Assembly: GCF_907164915.1 (NCBI RefSeq)
Contig: NC_061866.1
Location: forward strand, 54,067,814-54,131,813
Length of the DNA stretch: 64,000 bases
Direction: 5' to 3'
Source of the DNA: Impatiens glandulifera
Taxonomy: Eukaryota; Streptophyta; Magnoliopsida; Ericales; Balsaminaceae
Positions 43,918 to 58,400 of this stretch are shown in pieces. Every line of letters starts with the position of its first letter. Position 1 is the first letter of the stretch. Position numbers and translations under genes: made by a program. A model generated the notes under the pieces. It was not told the DNA's origin. It was given only the letters and a program-made list of their open reading frames with translations, and ran no database searches.

Positions 43918-46900
43918 CTAATAGATTGAATAATTCTCTCCTCCAACGGCAGGCCAGATTTTCTTGTAGATGTTGGTAACAATCGGCAGGAGACCTGCAA
44001 GTGCTAACACTAGTTGCTCCGAACTGCTCGTTCTCACAGTAACCTGACCGGACATCTTGTTGTTTATTCCAGCTCGAACAGCAACTTTTGAATTACGCCC
44101 AGCCGAGAATTGTGCCATTGTATTGAAACCCAAAGCCCAATCTCCCCTCCACCTAATCAAAGAAACACCATAAGTAGATTGGACCTGCCCAACTGGATAG
44201 TCGATCTCCCTGCGTTGCACTTCAATGTTTGCACCATATGCGGCCTCACTCTGGCATCTCACAGTACCGGCGCTAGTAACCGCAGCCCACTGCTTTCCCC
44301 AAGCAACCTGATTCTCCGCCTTGAATCCAGTCACCATGTTTTCGCCCAAAAAGGTAACTGACATCCCTGCAGCTGTCTTGTTCCTCTTTAGTGTCTTGAA
44401 TTTAGTTTCACCTCGGACGATGTAGGCAAGTTGCTTCCCGATGTTCTGAATGTCGAACCCAAGCATACTCGATCCGTTGTCCCCATGTTTGGCGGCTACG
44501 GAGGAGTCAAAATGGAGGCTGAACTCTTTCTTGTCTTTTGTCATCTGAAGACTCACTGCAGCTGGAAACTGACTCAAAATAGCTAATGCATGTTCGATAT
44601 TGACACCGTCATATCCACAATCGTGGTCCCAGCCGTGAGTGTCCAAGACTGGCCGAGCAAGAAACTGGGAAGTTGGCTCCAAGAAACGGTACCTATAAGC
44701 TGGGCTGCCACTGTCGAATGAAGGCGGTAAGGCCATGTCGGGAAGTGGAGTGGCCACAGGAGCTGGACTGGCGTCCTGATCATCTTCTCCATTGAAACCG
44801 TAATCTGTTTCAGGAGTCTTCCCTTTCTTTTTCATCTCTCTCATTCGTCTCAACTCCTCTTTCCACTGCTTCTTCTGGAGGAGCTTCACCCTGTAATCAT
44901 ACTCCTCGAAATATGCATTTCTCTGCTCTCTGCTAAGCTTGGCCAATTGGGATTTCCTGAGCGGTTTAAATGGCGGGAGTTGATCATATTCGTCTTCTTC
45001 CTCTTCTTCGATATCTGACAAGTCTGCCAATTCATTGTCTGAATCGCCATTGTCAATACCCTGATCAGTTTGAAGCTTTGGATGTGGCCGGCTCTGCAAC
45101 ATTGAAGATAGCATGTATGGAAGCGGCGGTGAACGGGTACGAAAGCCAAACAACTTGCGGTTGTCAAATGGATCTTGAGATTTGGTGAGAGAATTTGCAT
45201 CTGCCAACATCTTCATAGAAAAGCATAACAGAAGCAACTGGGATCTCCATGTTTGGCCATTAGGGAGAACCTTTTGACCGTCTCTATTCTTTCGGCAAGA
45301 AGGATGGTTCTCAACCAAAGAAACTGCATTCATTAAGCTTGGACTCATCATTCTTAAATCACCAACAGCATGTCCAATACACTGTTGTAGAACATGGGAT
45401 CTCTGAGTGACAAACATTTCATAACTCAATGGGGAACCGGAAGGGCCCTCAGGAGGAGCCGAGGCGGCATGAGTGAGGGTTATTATTGCATTTTTCCATA
45501 TAGGTGTGCCGAGTGAACTTGTGATCGTCTTAAGTAAAGGAAGATCATTCAGATCCCTCGTCTGGGTATCCAGTCGATCCACATATAGTATAATATCAGG
45601 TGGACTTTTCTTTGTTAATGAATTTATAGAAGACAAAACTCTGCGGTTGAAAGCCTGTTCCATTACTCCAGGCTTCAGACCTGGTGTGTCAAATACTTTG
45701 ACCTTAACTCCATTAACAATTCCAGACACCTCCTTCACAACAGCAGTGGAAGGTTCAAAGGCATTAATAGAAGCTCTTTCTTCACCAAAGATGGAGTTTA
45801 TGGTGGCGCTCTTTCCTACTCCGGATTTCCCAACGATGAGAACATTTACAGAGAAGTCCAGATCATCTTTTCCCTCTGCTTCAAGCTCTGTAGCATTCCT
45901 TTTAGCAGAGTCAAGGCTGAAGTTTTGACCAGCTTGCCTTCCGGCAATAATTGCGAGCCTATACAAGACTTGTGCTGCAATAGATTCATCAGATGAAACT
46001 CCCATCCTCTGGACAATCCTCAGGAACTTCACCCTCAATGCTTGTACCTTCTCCAGCTTCTTTTTCTCTTCTTCACTCAAGTTGTCCTCAGATTCTCCTA
46101 GTCTTGCAAGGTTGGAAGGAGGAAAAATGTTTGGATGGGTTGGCCTGGTGACAGGCCTGAAAGGCCTACCTGAGGATCCCAAACCAGCAGGACGCTCAAT
46201 TGAGAAAAGCCTGGATCCATCTTGGGAAGTTATTGTGATATTGCCACCATCAGAGCCAGCAGATGATGCGGCCTTCAAGAGAGCAGCCAATGCAGCAGAA
46301 TCAAACAACTCTTTCCCCTCTTCTTCTCCATCGGTTTCCACCTCTTCATCTGAGTCTGTGACAATCTGACCATCCATTCTATCGGTTTGATCATAAGAGC
46401 TTCTGTCTATAACTGTGTGTGAACCAGCGACCGAATGTTCCAATTCATCAATAAATTGTTTAGCAGCCTCAGAGCTTCCAAAAATCATGTCATCATTGTC
46501 ACCATCTGAAACTGATCCGTCAAACTCTCCTTCATCTGTAGCTTCTCCATCAGCAGCTTCTAGTTTCATATGGAAGCCCTTTAGTGAAGCAGTATCAGCA
46601 GCCTCGTCAGCACTTTTCTCAGATATTGCTTCTGTTTCCTCTGGTATATCTTGGTTTTCATCATCACTTATCTCCAACACAGCTTCGGAAGGCTCAGATT
46701 CTGTAACTCCAATAATCTCTCTCTCAGATCCATAATCTGTTGTCACTGTGGAAGTCCTAATGTTGTCATCAAATGCCCCTTCAGGCGCCACCAATTCTGA
46801 GATGCTCCTCTGAGCCAATACTTCCTCAGTAGCAGACACTTCCTCTTTTGGTGTATGGACCATGGTGTCAGCACTTCCAACAGCAGACCCTTCCTCTTTT

Positions 46901-48181
46901 GGTGTATGGACAGTGGTGTCAGCACTTCCAACAGCAGACCCTTCTTCAGTAGCATCAACATTAACCCCATCTCCTTCAGTTGCAGCATAATCTAGCACTG
47001 CATTCTCACTGTCAGTACCATTATCAAGAACTATTTCCGTTGGAACATCTTCAACCCCGCAGGAAATTTGTCTAGGCTCTTGAACGGAACCCAAATCTTC
47101 CGTTGCCCCTCCACCTGGCTGGAACTCGCCCAAGTCATCAACGGCAACTAAATCAGAAGCACTATCCCTAGCAATAGAATCGGTTTCCATAAGTTCCTCT
47201 AGAAACTTTTCAATTTCATGGCTATCTTGTTCATGTTCGTTGGAAAGTACAGTGCTTAACATGACAGGAGCTTCCACCTCCAATTCAGTGTCTTCATTAA
47301 CTTGTGCTGTTCCTGCTGTACCTGCTTCAGAAACATTAACCGTTTCTCCAGCAGAAGCTCCATCAGGCTTGAAACTGTCTCCTACAACTGTGGATTCAAC
47401 AGCATTAGCATCCTTCACATGATGAATAGTGTCACTACCATTGAATAATAAGTCATTAGATGAATCAACTTCTGGCTCTTCAAAATTTTGTTCTTGGTTC
47501 TCCATGGAACCGAGACTTTCATCAGGTACTGGCTGTGAAGCCACTGAGTTACTTGTTGGGATAACATCACTATTTTTGCTAGGATCCTCAACAATTCCAG
47601 ATTCATTTGAAACATCAACTGGGCTTAAATCTGCAACAGCAATATGGACAACTTCTTCCTTGACTAGTTTACCCTCTTCGGGTAGAAAAAAAAGATCACT
47701 TTCCTCGGTGCTCTCGATTACCGGAGCTCCTTGGGAATGTTTTTGAACATAATCATCATCAACATCGCCTGCATCCTCAATCACTGGTGTCGAATCCAGA
47801 GAAGGGTCACTAGCATCTACTCCTACAATTTTTACCTCTAGGGATTTGTTCTCCTCCAAGGCATCCTCCTCCTCCTCCTCCTCAATAGGCTTCTTGAAAT
47901 CATTATCTTCAAACTCCTCCTCCTTACCACTAACGTAGCCACCCTCCTCCCCATCAGCATCAACATGGTCAGTTCCACCATTTATATGAATAATAGTGGC
48001 ATTGCTACTGCTAGTATTGTCGTTAACTTGGGTTCCATTCTCTAAAACATTGAACGTCAGAAAAAAAAAAAAAAAAGTAAGGAGGGGTTTCCGATAAGAG
48101 AGAGAGAGAGAAGCGGGAATAAGACAAACCTGTTGGAGATAACTTGGAGAGAAGAGAAGCGGATTGGGTGTCAGAATCCAT
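43918..48181 (-). CDS. TOC159: TOC159-type chloroplast preprotein receptor GTPase, copy 2, 1391 aa
   Basis: This tandem paralogue of copy 1 has the same two-exon structure: exon 1 48130-48181 (MDSDTQSASLLSKLSPT) and exon 2 43918-48041, with an 88-bp intron whose 3' end has a long pyrimidine run. The A domain shares the overall plan but is much diverged: it lacks the HEHEH run and has a duplicated EEGSAVGSAD-TVHTPKEE unit. The G domain has P-loop GKSGVGKS near residue 754, DTPGLK and TLTHAA. The M domain is identical in protein sequence to copy 1 from ANSLTKSQDPFDNRK to the end. All motifs are intact, so two working receptors with different A domains are likely. An apparent longer N-terminus in the intron frame is an artefact of intron read-through. 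Confidence 0.92.
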
Positions 48182-49139
48182 GGAATTGTGAAGCTGTTCC
48201 GTCGGTTCCGCCTCAAGGAATAGAATTAATCGGTGGAGGGTTTGACTGACTGACTGAATGAATGAAAAGAGAGAATTTCGATGATAGTGTGTTTTGGCGG
48301 GTAAGTGAGGGAAGATAAGAGATTGAGCGATAAGAAATCTGTGGAGAAAGAAAGAGAAAGAGAAAGAGTTATTATTATAGATAGACTGCGAGCGAGCGAA
48401 GGCGGAACAAGTAACACTAAGAGACTCGATAAGGTTACCGCCACGAAAAAGAAAGACCCCCCTCCCCCCGTTAGCGGAGGACGCAGCAGCCTTACCTGGC
48501 TAGCAGCTATGCTTTTTTTTTTTTTTTTCTATTTTAAATATTCAAAAATTTGTATAAATGTTGAGCTTTTTCTATTAATTATTTTAAGTTTTTGGAATTG
48601 TTTATATATTTATTCCAAAAATGTAAAGAGAAACGACAAAGCAAAAATACAAAGTTTGAAAAAATAAGCAATTAGCTATAGGGAGCTTAATAAGCTAGAA
48701 TCAAACTTACCCATGTCAAACTCTTGCTTATTATATTTGTTTTTGGGATGTGCCAGATTTGTATGTTACTACAGGTGTGTAGTAGTAGTAGTAAATAATC
48801 TAATAATTATTTCCATCTCAAGATGTTATGGGTGAAATATTTACCACTTAAATGTACACATTATTATCAAACAAGATATAATCAAATATTATATGAGAAA
48901 AATAAGGGATGTCTGTTGAAGAAGACACAACAACCACGTTCCTCGTCGGATTTAAAAAAAAAAAACATTTATATTGAATGTGAAAAGTGTGAAATGCATT
49001 TGATGTTCCTCTCTTTACAAATATAAAAGCATTAGTAGAGGATTAGGGAATGGGAGAGAGGTTGCTAAAACAAAAGCAACAGAACCAACCATAATCTGAA
49101 TTCTGGGAAGGAAAAAAAGAAAAAAAAAAATGTGATACA
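48182..49139. other. Upstream region of TOC159 copy 2 and 3' side of the exportin gene
   Basis: GA-rich leader DNA (AGAAAGAG repeats near 48345-48367) is probably the 5' UTR/promoter of TOC159 copy 2. It is followed by AT-rich intergenic DNA and the exportin 3' UTR. No other gene was seen. Confidence 0.45.
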
Positions 49140-49435
49140 TCATCTATTGCGGAATTCATTCCTGAACTTGGTGAGATTCTGAGTAAACCTGTCTCTGTTT
49201 TTGTTGTCTAAACTCCGACTCATGTCTCCCATAAGTTTATCAAAACACAATGATAGCCTACCATGCTCATCTCTTGCCTGCATGCATTGCATTGCATTTA
49301 AAGTTAGTTCATTCATTCATCAAGTACATGTTTAGTTAGTTAGTTAGTTAGTTAGGGGAGGAATCTCTCTACACAAATCATCATCATCATATATTCATTC
49401 ATTCACTTGATCGCCATATATTTTCTATGTAGAAA

Positions 49436-49468
<33 letters not shown>

Positions 49469-52400
49469 AGCCGCGTATAATAGGTAAAAAGAAGCAAAAT
49501 GACCAACAAGTCTGTCTAACTTACTTGTGAAGCCAAGATCTGAGCTTTCAGATTTGTGAACATCTGCATGATATTGGAGTAGTGCTAGTAGTTAATTAAC
49601 TGTACCAACCAAACAAAAAGTCTATGGAATTTCGCATCAGATCTCTACCTCTTCACTTAGAAGCATCAAACTCAGCATTGGCCGACTAAGACTCCAATGG
49701 TTGCCGCAATCCTCAAAAAGTATGATCTCAAAAAGCGTTTTCAGAATCTAGAAAGTAGCACAAGAATCTTAAACAAAGTTTCCAAAGAAACTTAATAATA
49801 TCAAGTATCAACATTTCTTGCATTCTTTTTAACATACAAAGTCGACCTTTTTTCAAAAATAAAAGAACCATAATATCAAGAAATAAGATGAAAGCAAAAA
49901 AAATAAAAATAAGATGAAAGCAAAAAAAATAACTTTTGCAACAATCTCCTCATAAATAGGAATATTAAGAAAATCTTTGATAATGAGCAACAGTTAAGAT
50001 AATGTACCTCCGGAAATACGTCAGGGCAATCTGCAACATTCCGAGCAAGGCCAAGAGCAGCTGGTGAAGAAGGGGACTCCCCAAGAGTGATATTGTTGAA
50101 ATAGAAAGTAGCCAAATTATCAATAGCAGATGCACACTGAAACAGAAAATCACAAATCCAAGATAAGACAGAAAGCGAAAACTTAGTGAACTCAACCAGT
50201 CAGTCCTTGAAAACACACACACCAAAAAAGACCAACAAATAACAGAAGCATATCCAAACCTGTGACAAGATATTTGTATCTAATACTGTAAGGCCCGATT
50301 CAAGTGAACCAACAATGTATCTGAAAGTACTTGCATCTGCTTTTAGTACGAAAGATATCTGGCTATTCAATAAAACCTCCAGGAATCCATAGTACGCTCC
50401 TCTCAGCTGCCAAAAGAGCATGAAAGTGTTTTTATAAAGGAGTTCAAGTGCACCAAAGAATATAATCTCTTTATCATTGCACATTTAGCATTGACAAGTA
50501 TATCAACAATAGTATAGTAGGCATTTGCAATGCAGATACAGTTGAGAAACAAATCTATAGGAAGTAAAATGATATTCAGGGATGAAGTAACATTCAACAC
50601 ATGTATCTAATTGACTAACCCTAGGAGAAAAAAGACAAACTACCTACTGGATATGAGTTGTTAAACTTAACAAACTGGAAGCAGATTCTCAATAATTCTG
50701 TGTGATTTTACCTTCCGATATGCCAGTATATCAGGCAAAGGAATTGACAGTATCATCCTTATGATGATGTCGAGAGCATCTGATAGTGCTCTATCACCAT
50801 ATAGTTCAAAAACACCAAAGTTCACGTAGTTCCCAGCAAGTGCTGCCACATGATAATAAAAGATATTAGGAATAGGGAGAGGAACAGATACATGATCTCA
50901 CCACCACTATAACCCTTCCCCAGAAGTTTGCAAAACATTACAAGTTTTTCCTTGTAACAGTTGATGTCTTAACAATGGATTATAAAGAAAAACTCACTTC
51001 AATTCATTGGCTTTTTGAAAGAAAGAAAAATATCAACTCTCATATGATCAAAACCTTTTCATATACAATGTTTTAGGTTCCCAGAAACAAAAGATGGACG
51101 CTAATAGTATCATGTTTGATCGGTAAGCTGCCCCTATAAGGTAATTTATTATTCAGTTTAGTGGGAAATACTAGAAAATAATCACAGTTTATTTTATTCC
51201 ATAATTTGGTAATAAATGCAAATTCTTTTTCAAAAAAATATAAAATTAATATATGCAAATACTATAGAGCATTGGTTTTAATAAATTATGTAAGAAACTA
51301 AATATACTGGTTATCTATTCAGCTGAATTAATCTGGGAAGAAAAAAACACAGTAGTACCAGTGTAGAAGGCAAAGGATTATTAGAGGCATACCTCTGGAC
51401 ATTATAGACAACACAATTGATATACCCTTGTACTTGAATGTGTACATATCAGGGAAATTGGGAAATGATAAGATTTGGGACCCATATGCAACAATTAATT
51501 TGCTGACTTCTCTGAAAAGCAGTATGCCATTAGGAGATGATGAGTCAAAAGTCAGTCGTTGGGACTTGTTCAGAACAAACTCTGCCACCAACTTCAATAA
51601 GGGGGTTGTCACCTGCAACAAAAAGATGCATAAAATCAAATTTGGCCTTTCACACATAAATGCTTTATTAAAAGATCATTTATCCTTGAGAGAAGTGATT
51701 CAATTTTTAAATACGATACCACCACTTGAAACTGATTCCACTTGGGTGTACGATTGTCTCAAAGGAATCATGTTGCACGCGTTTGCTTCATTCCGGAAAA
51801 AGGGGGCTAGTACGGGATGGGAACTTTTCGATCTTATTGGCATTTAAAATCTTACATTGTTTTTTTTATTTCTTGCTTTGTTTTTCCCCTCCCCTTTGTA
51901 ACGTTTGAATGTTCTTTTTAACAAAAAGTTGACCTTTTTAAAAAAGAAAGATCATCTATGCTTATCTAGGAAGTTCTTCTGTCATTTAGTTAGACCCTTT
52001 TGCATAGCCCTATTACCATAGTTTTTGTTCTGTTTTTTATCCCTATTTGATACAATAAACAGAACTCTTTCCCTTCTTTCTTTTTTTTTTTCTTTCGGAG
52101 CTGTGTTGAATCAAGATCTTTTGTTATCTTCATTTATGCTGGAATATACCGCCTAGTTTGAGTGGGGGAGTGGAAATATCAAACTAGACGCATTCGAACA
52201 ACACATTTGTCTTTCCTATAGACATATTAACTCCATGTGGTTGGAGTTGTGTCTTCCCAGAAAAAAACTCATTTATGCTTATATAGGAAGTTATTCTATC
52301 ATTTAATACTCTTTTGTATTGCCTATAAACTGTAGCATCATTTGTAATAGTTCATTCAAGACGGATTCAACATATTCTAAAGCAATTGCATTTTACTACA

Positions 52401-55400
52401 TCAATAGGGAATTACATAACTACTAAATATTTAACTTCAACTACTTTTAACTGTTTTAGCCTAGGTTGTCTGTTTTGCAACATAAATAAAGTAAAGCTAA
52501 ATACTAAGTAAACATAATGCTACTGGCAGAAAATAGAAGAAATATCAAACTAGACTCATTTCAAACAACTCATTTGTCTTTCCAATAGACATATTAACTT
52601 CATGTGGTTGGAGTCGTGTCTTCCCAGCAAAAGCTCATTTATGCTTATCTAGGGAGTTATTCTATCATTTAATACTCTTTTATATTGCCTATAAATTGTA
52701 GCATCATTTGTAATAGTTCATTGAATACTAAATTCAATATATTCTAAAGCAATTGCATTTTACTACTTAAATAGGGAATCACATAACTACTTTTAACTAC
52801 TAAATATTTAACTTCAACTACTCTTAACTGTTTTAGCCTAGGTTGTCTGTTTTGCAACATAAATAAAGTAAAGCTAGATACTGAAGTATAAATAATGCTA
52901 CTGGCAGAAAATTGAAGTGTGGCACAGTGAAAACATTAGTATACATCATCACACCGTTGATTATGAGACATTACAAGAATAAAGGAACATAACATAATTT
53001 TATACATATACGGTATGTTGGATCTAACCTCTGGCGTGTCATACCAATGTGTAATTGCTCTCAGAAGAAGCGGCATGCGAGCTGGATACAACCAATCGAA
53101 AAGGAAATTATATGTTCGGCGACTGCAAAACATAAGAAAGAATGAAAATAACCACTATGAATTAGCACCACGTCCAAAGATAAAATGAAGTTTAAGGTGC
53201 AATGTCTCTACCAACCTATTTGTTGCCATCACAATTCCTCTGAGATCCCGCATCAGTCCAATCAATGCATATTTAACGGTATCCATCCGAAACATTCCAT
53301 CAGGTGTTGTTTCCAGACCAACAAAAACCTTACATGGTTAATTTATATCAGGATCCTTATTTGGATCATAACTCAGAAGCAATGAGAGAGCTCATACAAG
53401 TAAACATTTTCTACCACAGAAAGAAAGCACAAATTTAACATCAACTAAGTGTATTACATGCTTCATGTAAATAAATACAAACAGCTATAACACATAACAG
53501 ATTCTCAAGTGAACGGTGTATGTTTGGCACTTCATATCATAGTTACTTGATAAAGGGAGTCCAGAAAAACTCCATAACATATCCGTTTTGACATAACATT
53601 GCATTTCATACATAAGACACTTTAAAATACCTTCCTAGCTATCGTTTAATCCTGGAAGAAAGATCAATTTATAGAAACATGTGATGGTTTCTCCCATTGA
53701 TTATAAACTATTATAAAATAGACAATTTTGTGTGTTCCAACACTACAATTAGAGCAAGACTATCTATCTCATCGCCTAATGCCAATCAACCACTGAAAAA
53801 AGAAAAGAAACCAAGCACCTTCATATGAGGATCCATTGATGATTTAAATTTTGGAAGGCTGTCTTCCATGAATATCAACTGGCCAATGATGTAATAAAAT
53901 GATGTCCTTGAACGTGAACATCTAAAATCCTCCAAGAATGGAAAGTGCTCCCTCTGAAAATCAGAAGAGTTTTTTAAACATAAAACAGAGTGAATATGCT
54001 AAGCCAACAAACATAATAAAGTCTGAAAGTGAATGATACTATATGAACAGAAGACAATAGAGTTACATTATGGTGTGAAATTATGAATTGAACTGTATCC
54101 AACTTCAAAAGCATCTTGCCTGTCATATATCTGCCAACAATACAAATGACTCCATTGGTGTCAGACATCACTCACACTCCAAACTCAAGAATGTACAATT
54201 AATTCATCCTCAATATGAAAAAAGATAAAGAAAAATGTAAGACTAACCCGCTCGCCATCTCGAGAAAGAGACTCAAAGTGTGATTAATAACCACATCACT
54301 CTGCAATAAGGAAAGCTTAAATCAGTGCTATAAGACTTTTTTGAACTCTCATCCCTCACAAATTGGTACTGTTGTGGCTGTATCTATATTTTTAATCAAG
54401 ATTCTCATAAAAAAGATAAGTAATCTTTATGGATGTCCAATTTAAGACTAGCTATTGAATAAGATAGAGAATATAAGCAATTAATTAAATTCATATGTGG
54501 ATTTATCCACATAACAAGACGATACAAAGGTAAGTGCAAACCATCTCCCATTATCCATCCATTCTAAAAACTATTAAGAAACTAAAAATAAGTATGCAAG
54601 TCACCTCCACATAGCATTTCAGATTTGTAGCGATCTTCCCAACAATAACATTAAGTACGAGCAGGTGATCATTAAGTCCAAGAAGCTCAGATAATCGCCC
54701 ATACAATTGCTGAAAGATGAAAATGCATCAATTCTTCAACATATGGAACTCGTTACAGTTTCTTTTCTTGCAAACAAAATCAAAATGAGTCACCTTAGAA
54801 GAGTGTATGGCTTGATCGCCAATATATGATTTCCTAAAATTTTGGAAGAATACAAGTATTGCCCGGTCCAATCTTTGCTTGGTAACCTCACCATATCTCT
54901 GGCAAGATGGTTCAGATTGATAATATAAGAAGCATAATAGTTTTCCAATGCAAATCAATAACAACCCAATGATTAGGCAGCCAAATATAAAGCAAAGGTT
55001 ACATCAATCAGCAGAGAGATAAACAATGCAGTGTAAAGCCAAAATATTAGAGCATTTAAAATTGGACCAAAAAGAGGAGATCTAATCAACTGCTTACCTG
55101 ACTATGTAACCCGCAATCTGTAATATTTATCAACCGCAAGACTCGTGCTGAAAGTTCTGCATCCAGTATTTCTTGAGAATCTTCACTGGAAAGTCAAGGC
55201 ATACACAGTGAAGAACTTATACATTTGCAGTGTTTCACAATGTTCACAGAAAAGCTATTACCTTACACCACTAAATTGCTTCATCTTGACAATTGACGCA
55301 ACTATATGCACTATCCAAGCCAGTTTTGTTTCAATCACAACAAGCTCATTGTTGGCTGGGAGGCTTACTGCTTCCTAAACATTAACAATACAACAGACAC

Positions 55401-58400
55401 GAAGGAGAATCAGACACTGCTACATGGGAGAAAACCCAAACATATCTAGAGTAATATACTTCTGAGCATCCATACCATATATATCTGAAGGATGGGGTCA
55501 GTTATCTGCATTATATACAGGCTGCAGCTACCATACTGCAATGTCATATACCAAAATGACACATCTTTTAATTCAAGTGAAGACATTAAGCTAAAAATAC
55601 ACATGACAAGAATAAAATAGATAAATGATAGTTGAAAATATCTACTGTGGCATTCACCACAGGTGCTAAACCTCTTGTAATATGTACGCTACAAGTAAGC
55701 ATGCACACCTCAACTGTCCCAATACAGAACATTGAATGTGAAAAGAAATGGAGAATCATAGTAATACAATGAGAGTCACTAGCTAGATGGAAGTCAATAT
55801 TTGATAAAGACAACAAAAGGAAGGCCTCGTGTAACTTGAATCGATTGAAAACATAAAAGATGGACCTGGAATCTGCAAAGATATGGAATGCATTCAAGCT
55901 GATCCTGAAGCAGTTCAGCATTGTCCAGTGGGTCCTCTGATAGATCATCTGGCAATCCAGCCTGCAAAGGAACAAATAAGGACATCCAAGAATAACCAAA
56001 ATATTTATGATTCGTTCCAGTGCGTCTAGAAATGGAAAGGGCAGTTTCTAGCCTGAGCAGAGTCAAACTTTGACGAGATAAAATGCTCAATAATCTTAGG
56101 CACGTATTCATTCAGCAGATTTGGTACATCAGCCTTCAAATATGGAACAGATGCCACCAATCTAGACCACAGCCCCAGTAGGTAGTATACACTTCCACTG
56201 GCCCACTAAGAAAAAAAGGTAGCAGTTCGAGCAGTGTGACAAAAGAGAAATTGCACTATGAGATGTGTGAATTCAATGCTTCTGGTCAAAACAAAAAGGA
56301 AGGAAGACCAAGTGACCTGCCATGATTGTAGAGACTTCAATGTGAACTCTGCAACTAAATGTATCCATGTACTGTAGCCCTCCATGGTGACAAGCTCGGA
56401 CAGCTTTAACAAGATTTACAGACAATCAGACCATACCAAAGAAAGAAAAATCTATCTGATAAAAAGAATATTATGGACCTTTTTACCTAAGGATTCAATT
56501 CTAAATGCAATTAATGGTATCCCAAGTTAAATGGTGCATGCAGTTCAACATGCACATCTCTCAAGAACTAACATAACTTAAGAAGCAGCAAAAAAATGAA
56601 ACTTTTGGTTGCTTTCCACTTTTAATTCCATGTGCACCATGAACCAATAATAACCTTCTTTATCCAGCAAAGATTTTTTTTTTAAAAAAAAGGTAATAAA
56701 TGACAGAAGCTTAAATGGCAATAAGATCAAAACAATCCAGAAAAGAGTACAAGTATGTAACAATAGAAATAAGAATTCCTGGGAATCTGAAGCCAAAATG
56801 CTACACTTGAAAAACTTATTATTTGTGCCATTACTTTGTTTTTTAACCAAGGTTTAAAGTTAGCTAGCATAACATCCCAACCACCATGACCCTCAAATTC
56901 AATCCAGAAAAGAGTACAAGTATGTAACAGTAGAAATAAGAATTCCTGGGGTTTGGAGAGGAATCTGAAGCCAAAATGCTACACTTGAAAAACTTATTGA
57001 CTAGTAGACAATATGTATCAAGAAAGATGTATATAGAAATTGCACTATTATCAACTAACCATGCTTCTACAAAGAAATTGCACTATTATCAACTAACCAT
57101 GCTTCTACAAAAGATATAGAAAACAAACTGCAGAATACAAAGTTAAGTGTGTTGGGCAACTTATATGAGATAGGAGTCAACCTGGTAGTTCACTTTAAAT
57201 CGTCCTAGAAGACGACAAAACTCGTGATAATTGTCATGATCAGCTAGACCTGTAACTCCAAAAATAACAGAAAAATCCAATCAGATAACATGAAATAAAA
57301 TCGGTACTGAGGATATAATAATAGCATGTTCCCACTATGCAAAGTTTTCAGCTACAAATTTTGTATGATCTTGTTCTCTTATAATTCTGATTGTGAATCA
57401 AGACATTATATTTGTGAAACTGCATCTTCAGACAGACCTCAAGCATTTGGAAATTGAAGAGTTAAACATAAGTAATAGTGTATGACAATTCATGCTTTTG
57501 TTACAAATTAAGTATGAACTGTGTCTTTATAGGCTAAAATTTAAGTCATGCAAAGCTACATATGCTACATTATTTTGAAAAGTCTTAGCAAACCGTCACA
57601 ATGTCAGTCGGAAGAAACATTTCAAGAAGAAAAATGAAAATGTTCTCATTCCAATAAATGAGTTCATGAATCCCGAGACCATCTTCCAGTCATGATTCTA
57701 CAAATCAAACCAAATCCTCATTGTTTAATCAAATAAGATAACTTTACTAATTTTAATCAATCTAATAATCTAACATGTTAAATTTAAATTAATAAGATTA
57801 CACCAGACCACTTTAAAAGTACATTAGTTTTGGTATTTGTTCATAATTCCACTTTCATAGGTACCTTTTCCTGTTTCAAGGATTTCTTTAGTTCCAGTCA
57901 TTAAGTGAGCAAGATATGTCAAGCGTGATGCATCATTTGTGAACAGAGCCCTCCTTGCAGAAGCCAAACGTACTAAACACTCCAAAGCCTGGAATGGGAG
58001 AAACATGTATTAACAACTCTGCCTACTGGGGAAGCAAAGTAATGAATGTGCTCAATGAACTGAGAATTAATTAACCACATGAACAACAAATACAATGCTT
58101 AATCGCATCCTATAATCAGGAGTTCACAACGTGACCAAATCAAGTGCATATATTTCATTACCAAATCCAAAAGAAGAAAAGATCCAATAACAAGAATGCA
58201 TGAAGGATATAAGAAACCAATATTCAAAGATTCCTATCGTTTTCTAGTGGCAAAGAAATAATAGAGAAATGATAAGGAATATGTCTTATAAATTACAAAA
58301 AGATTCAGTTCGGCCATTAGAACTTCCCAAAGACAATTACAGAAAGAAAAAAATCAATTCAGTTCAATTACACCATAGTGGAAACATTCAACATTTAGAG

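Noticed and set aside
45473..45928. 151-codon plus-strand frame opposite the TOC159 copy 2 G domain
   Set aside because: It is an antisense shadow of the conserved GTPase domain; the minus-strand protein is unambiguous.
43918..48216. N-terminal extension MRRNRRNSF... of TOC159 copy 2
   Set aside because: This is read-through of the 88-bp intron in one frame. The spliced MDSDTQSASLL start matches copy 1 exon 1.
49439..49468. CRISPR-like short repeats
   Set aside because: Simple AAC microsatellite without spacers, and the genome is eukaryotic. No CRISPR array occurs in the window.
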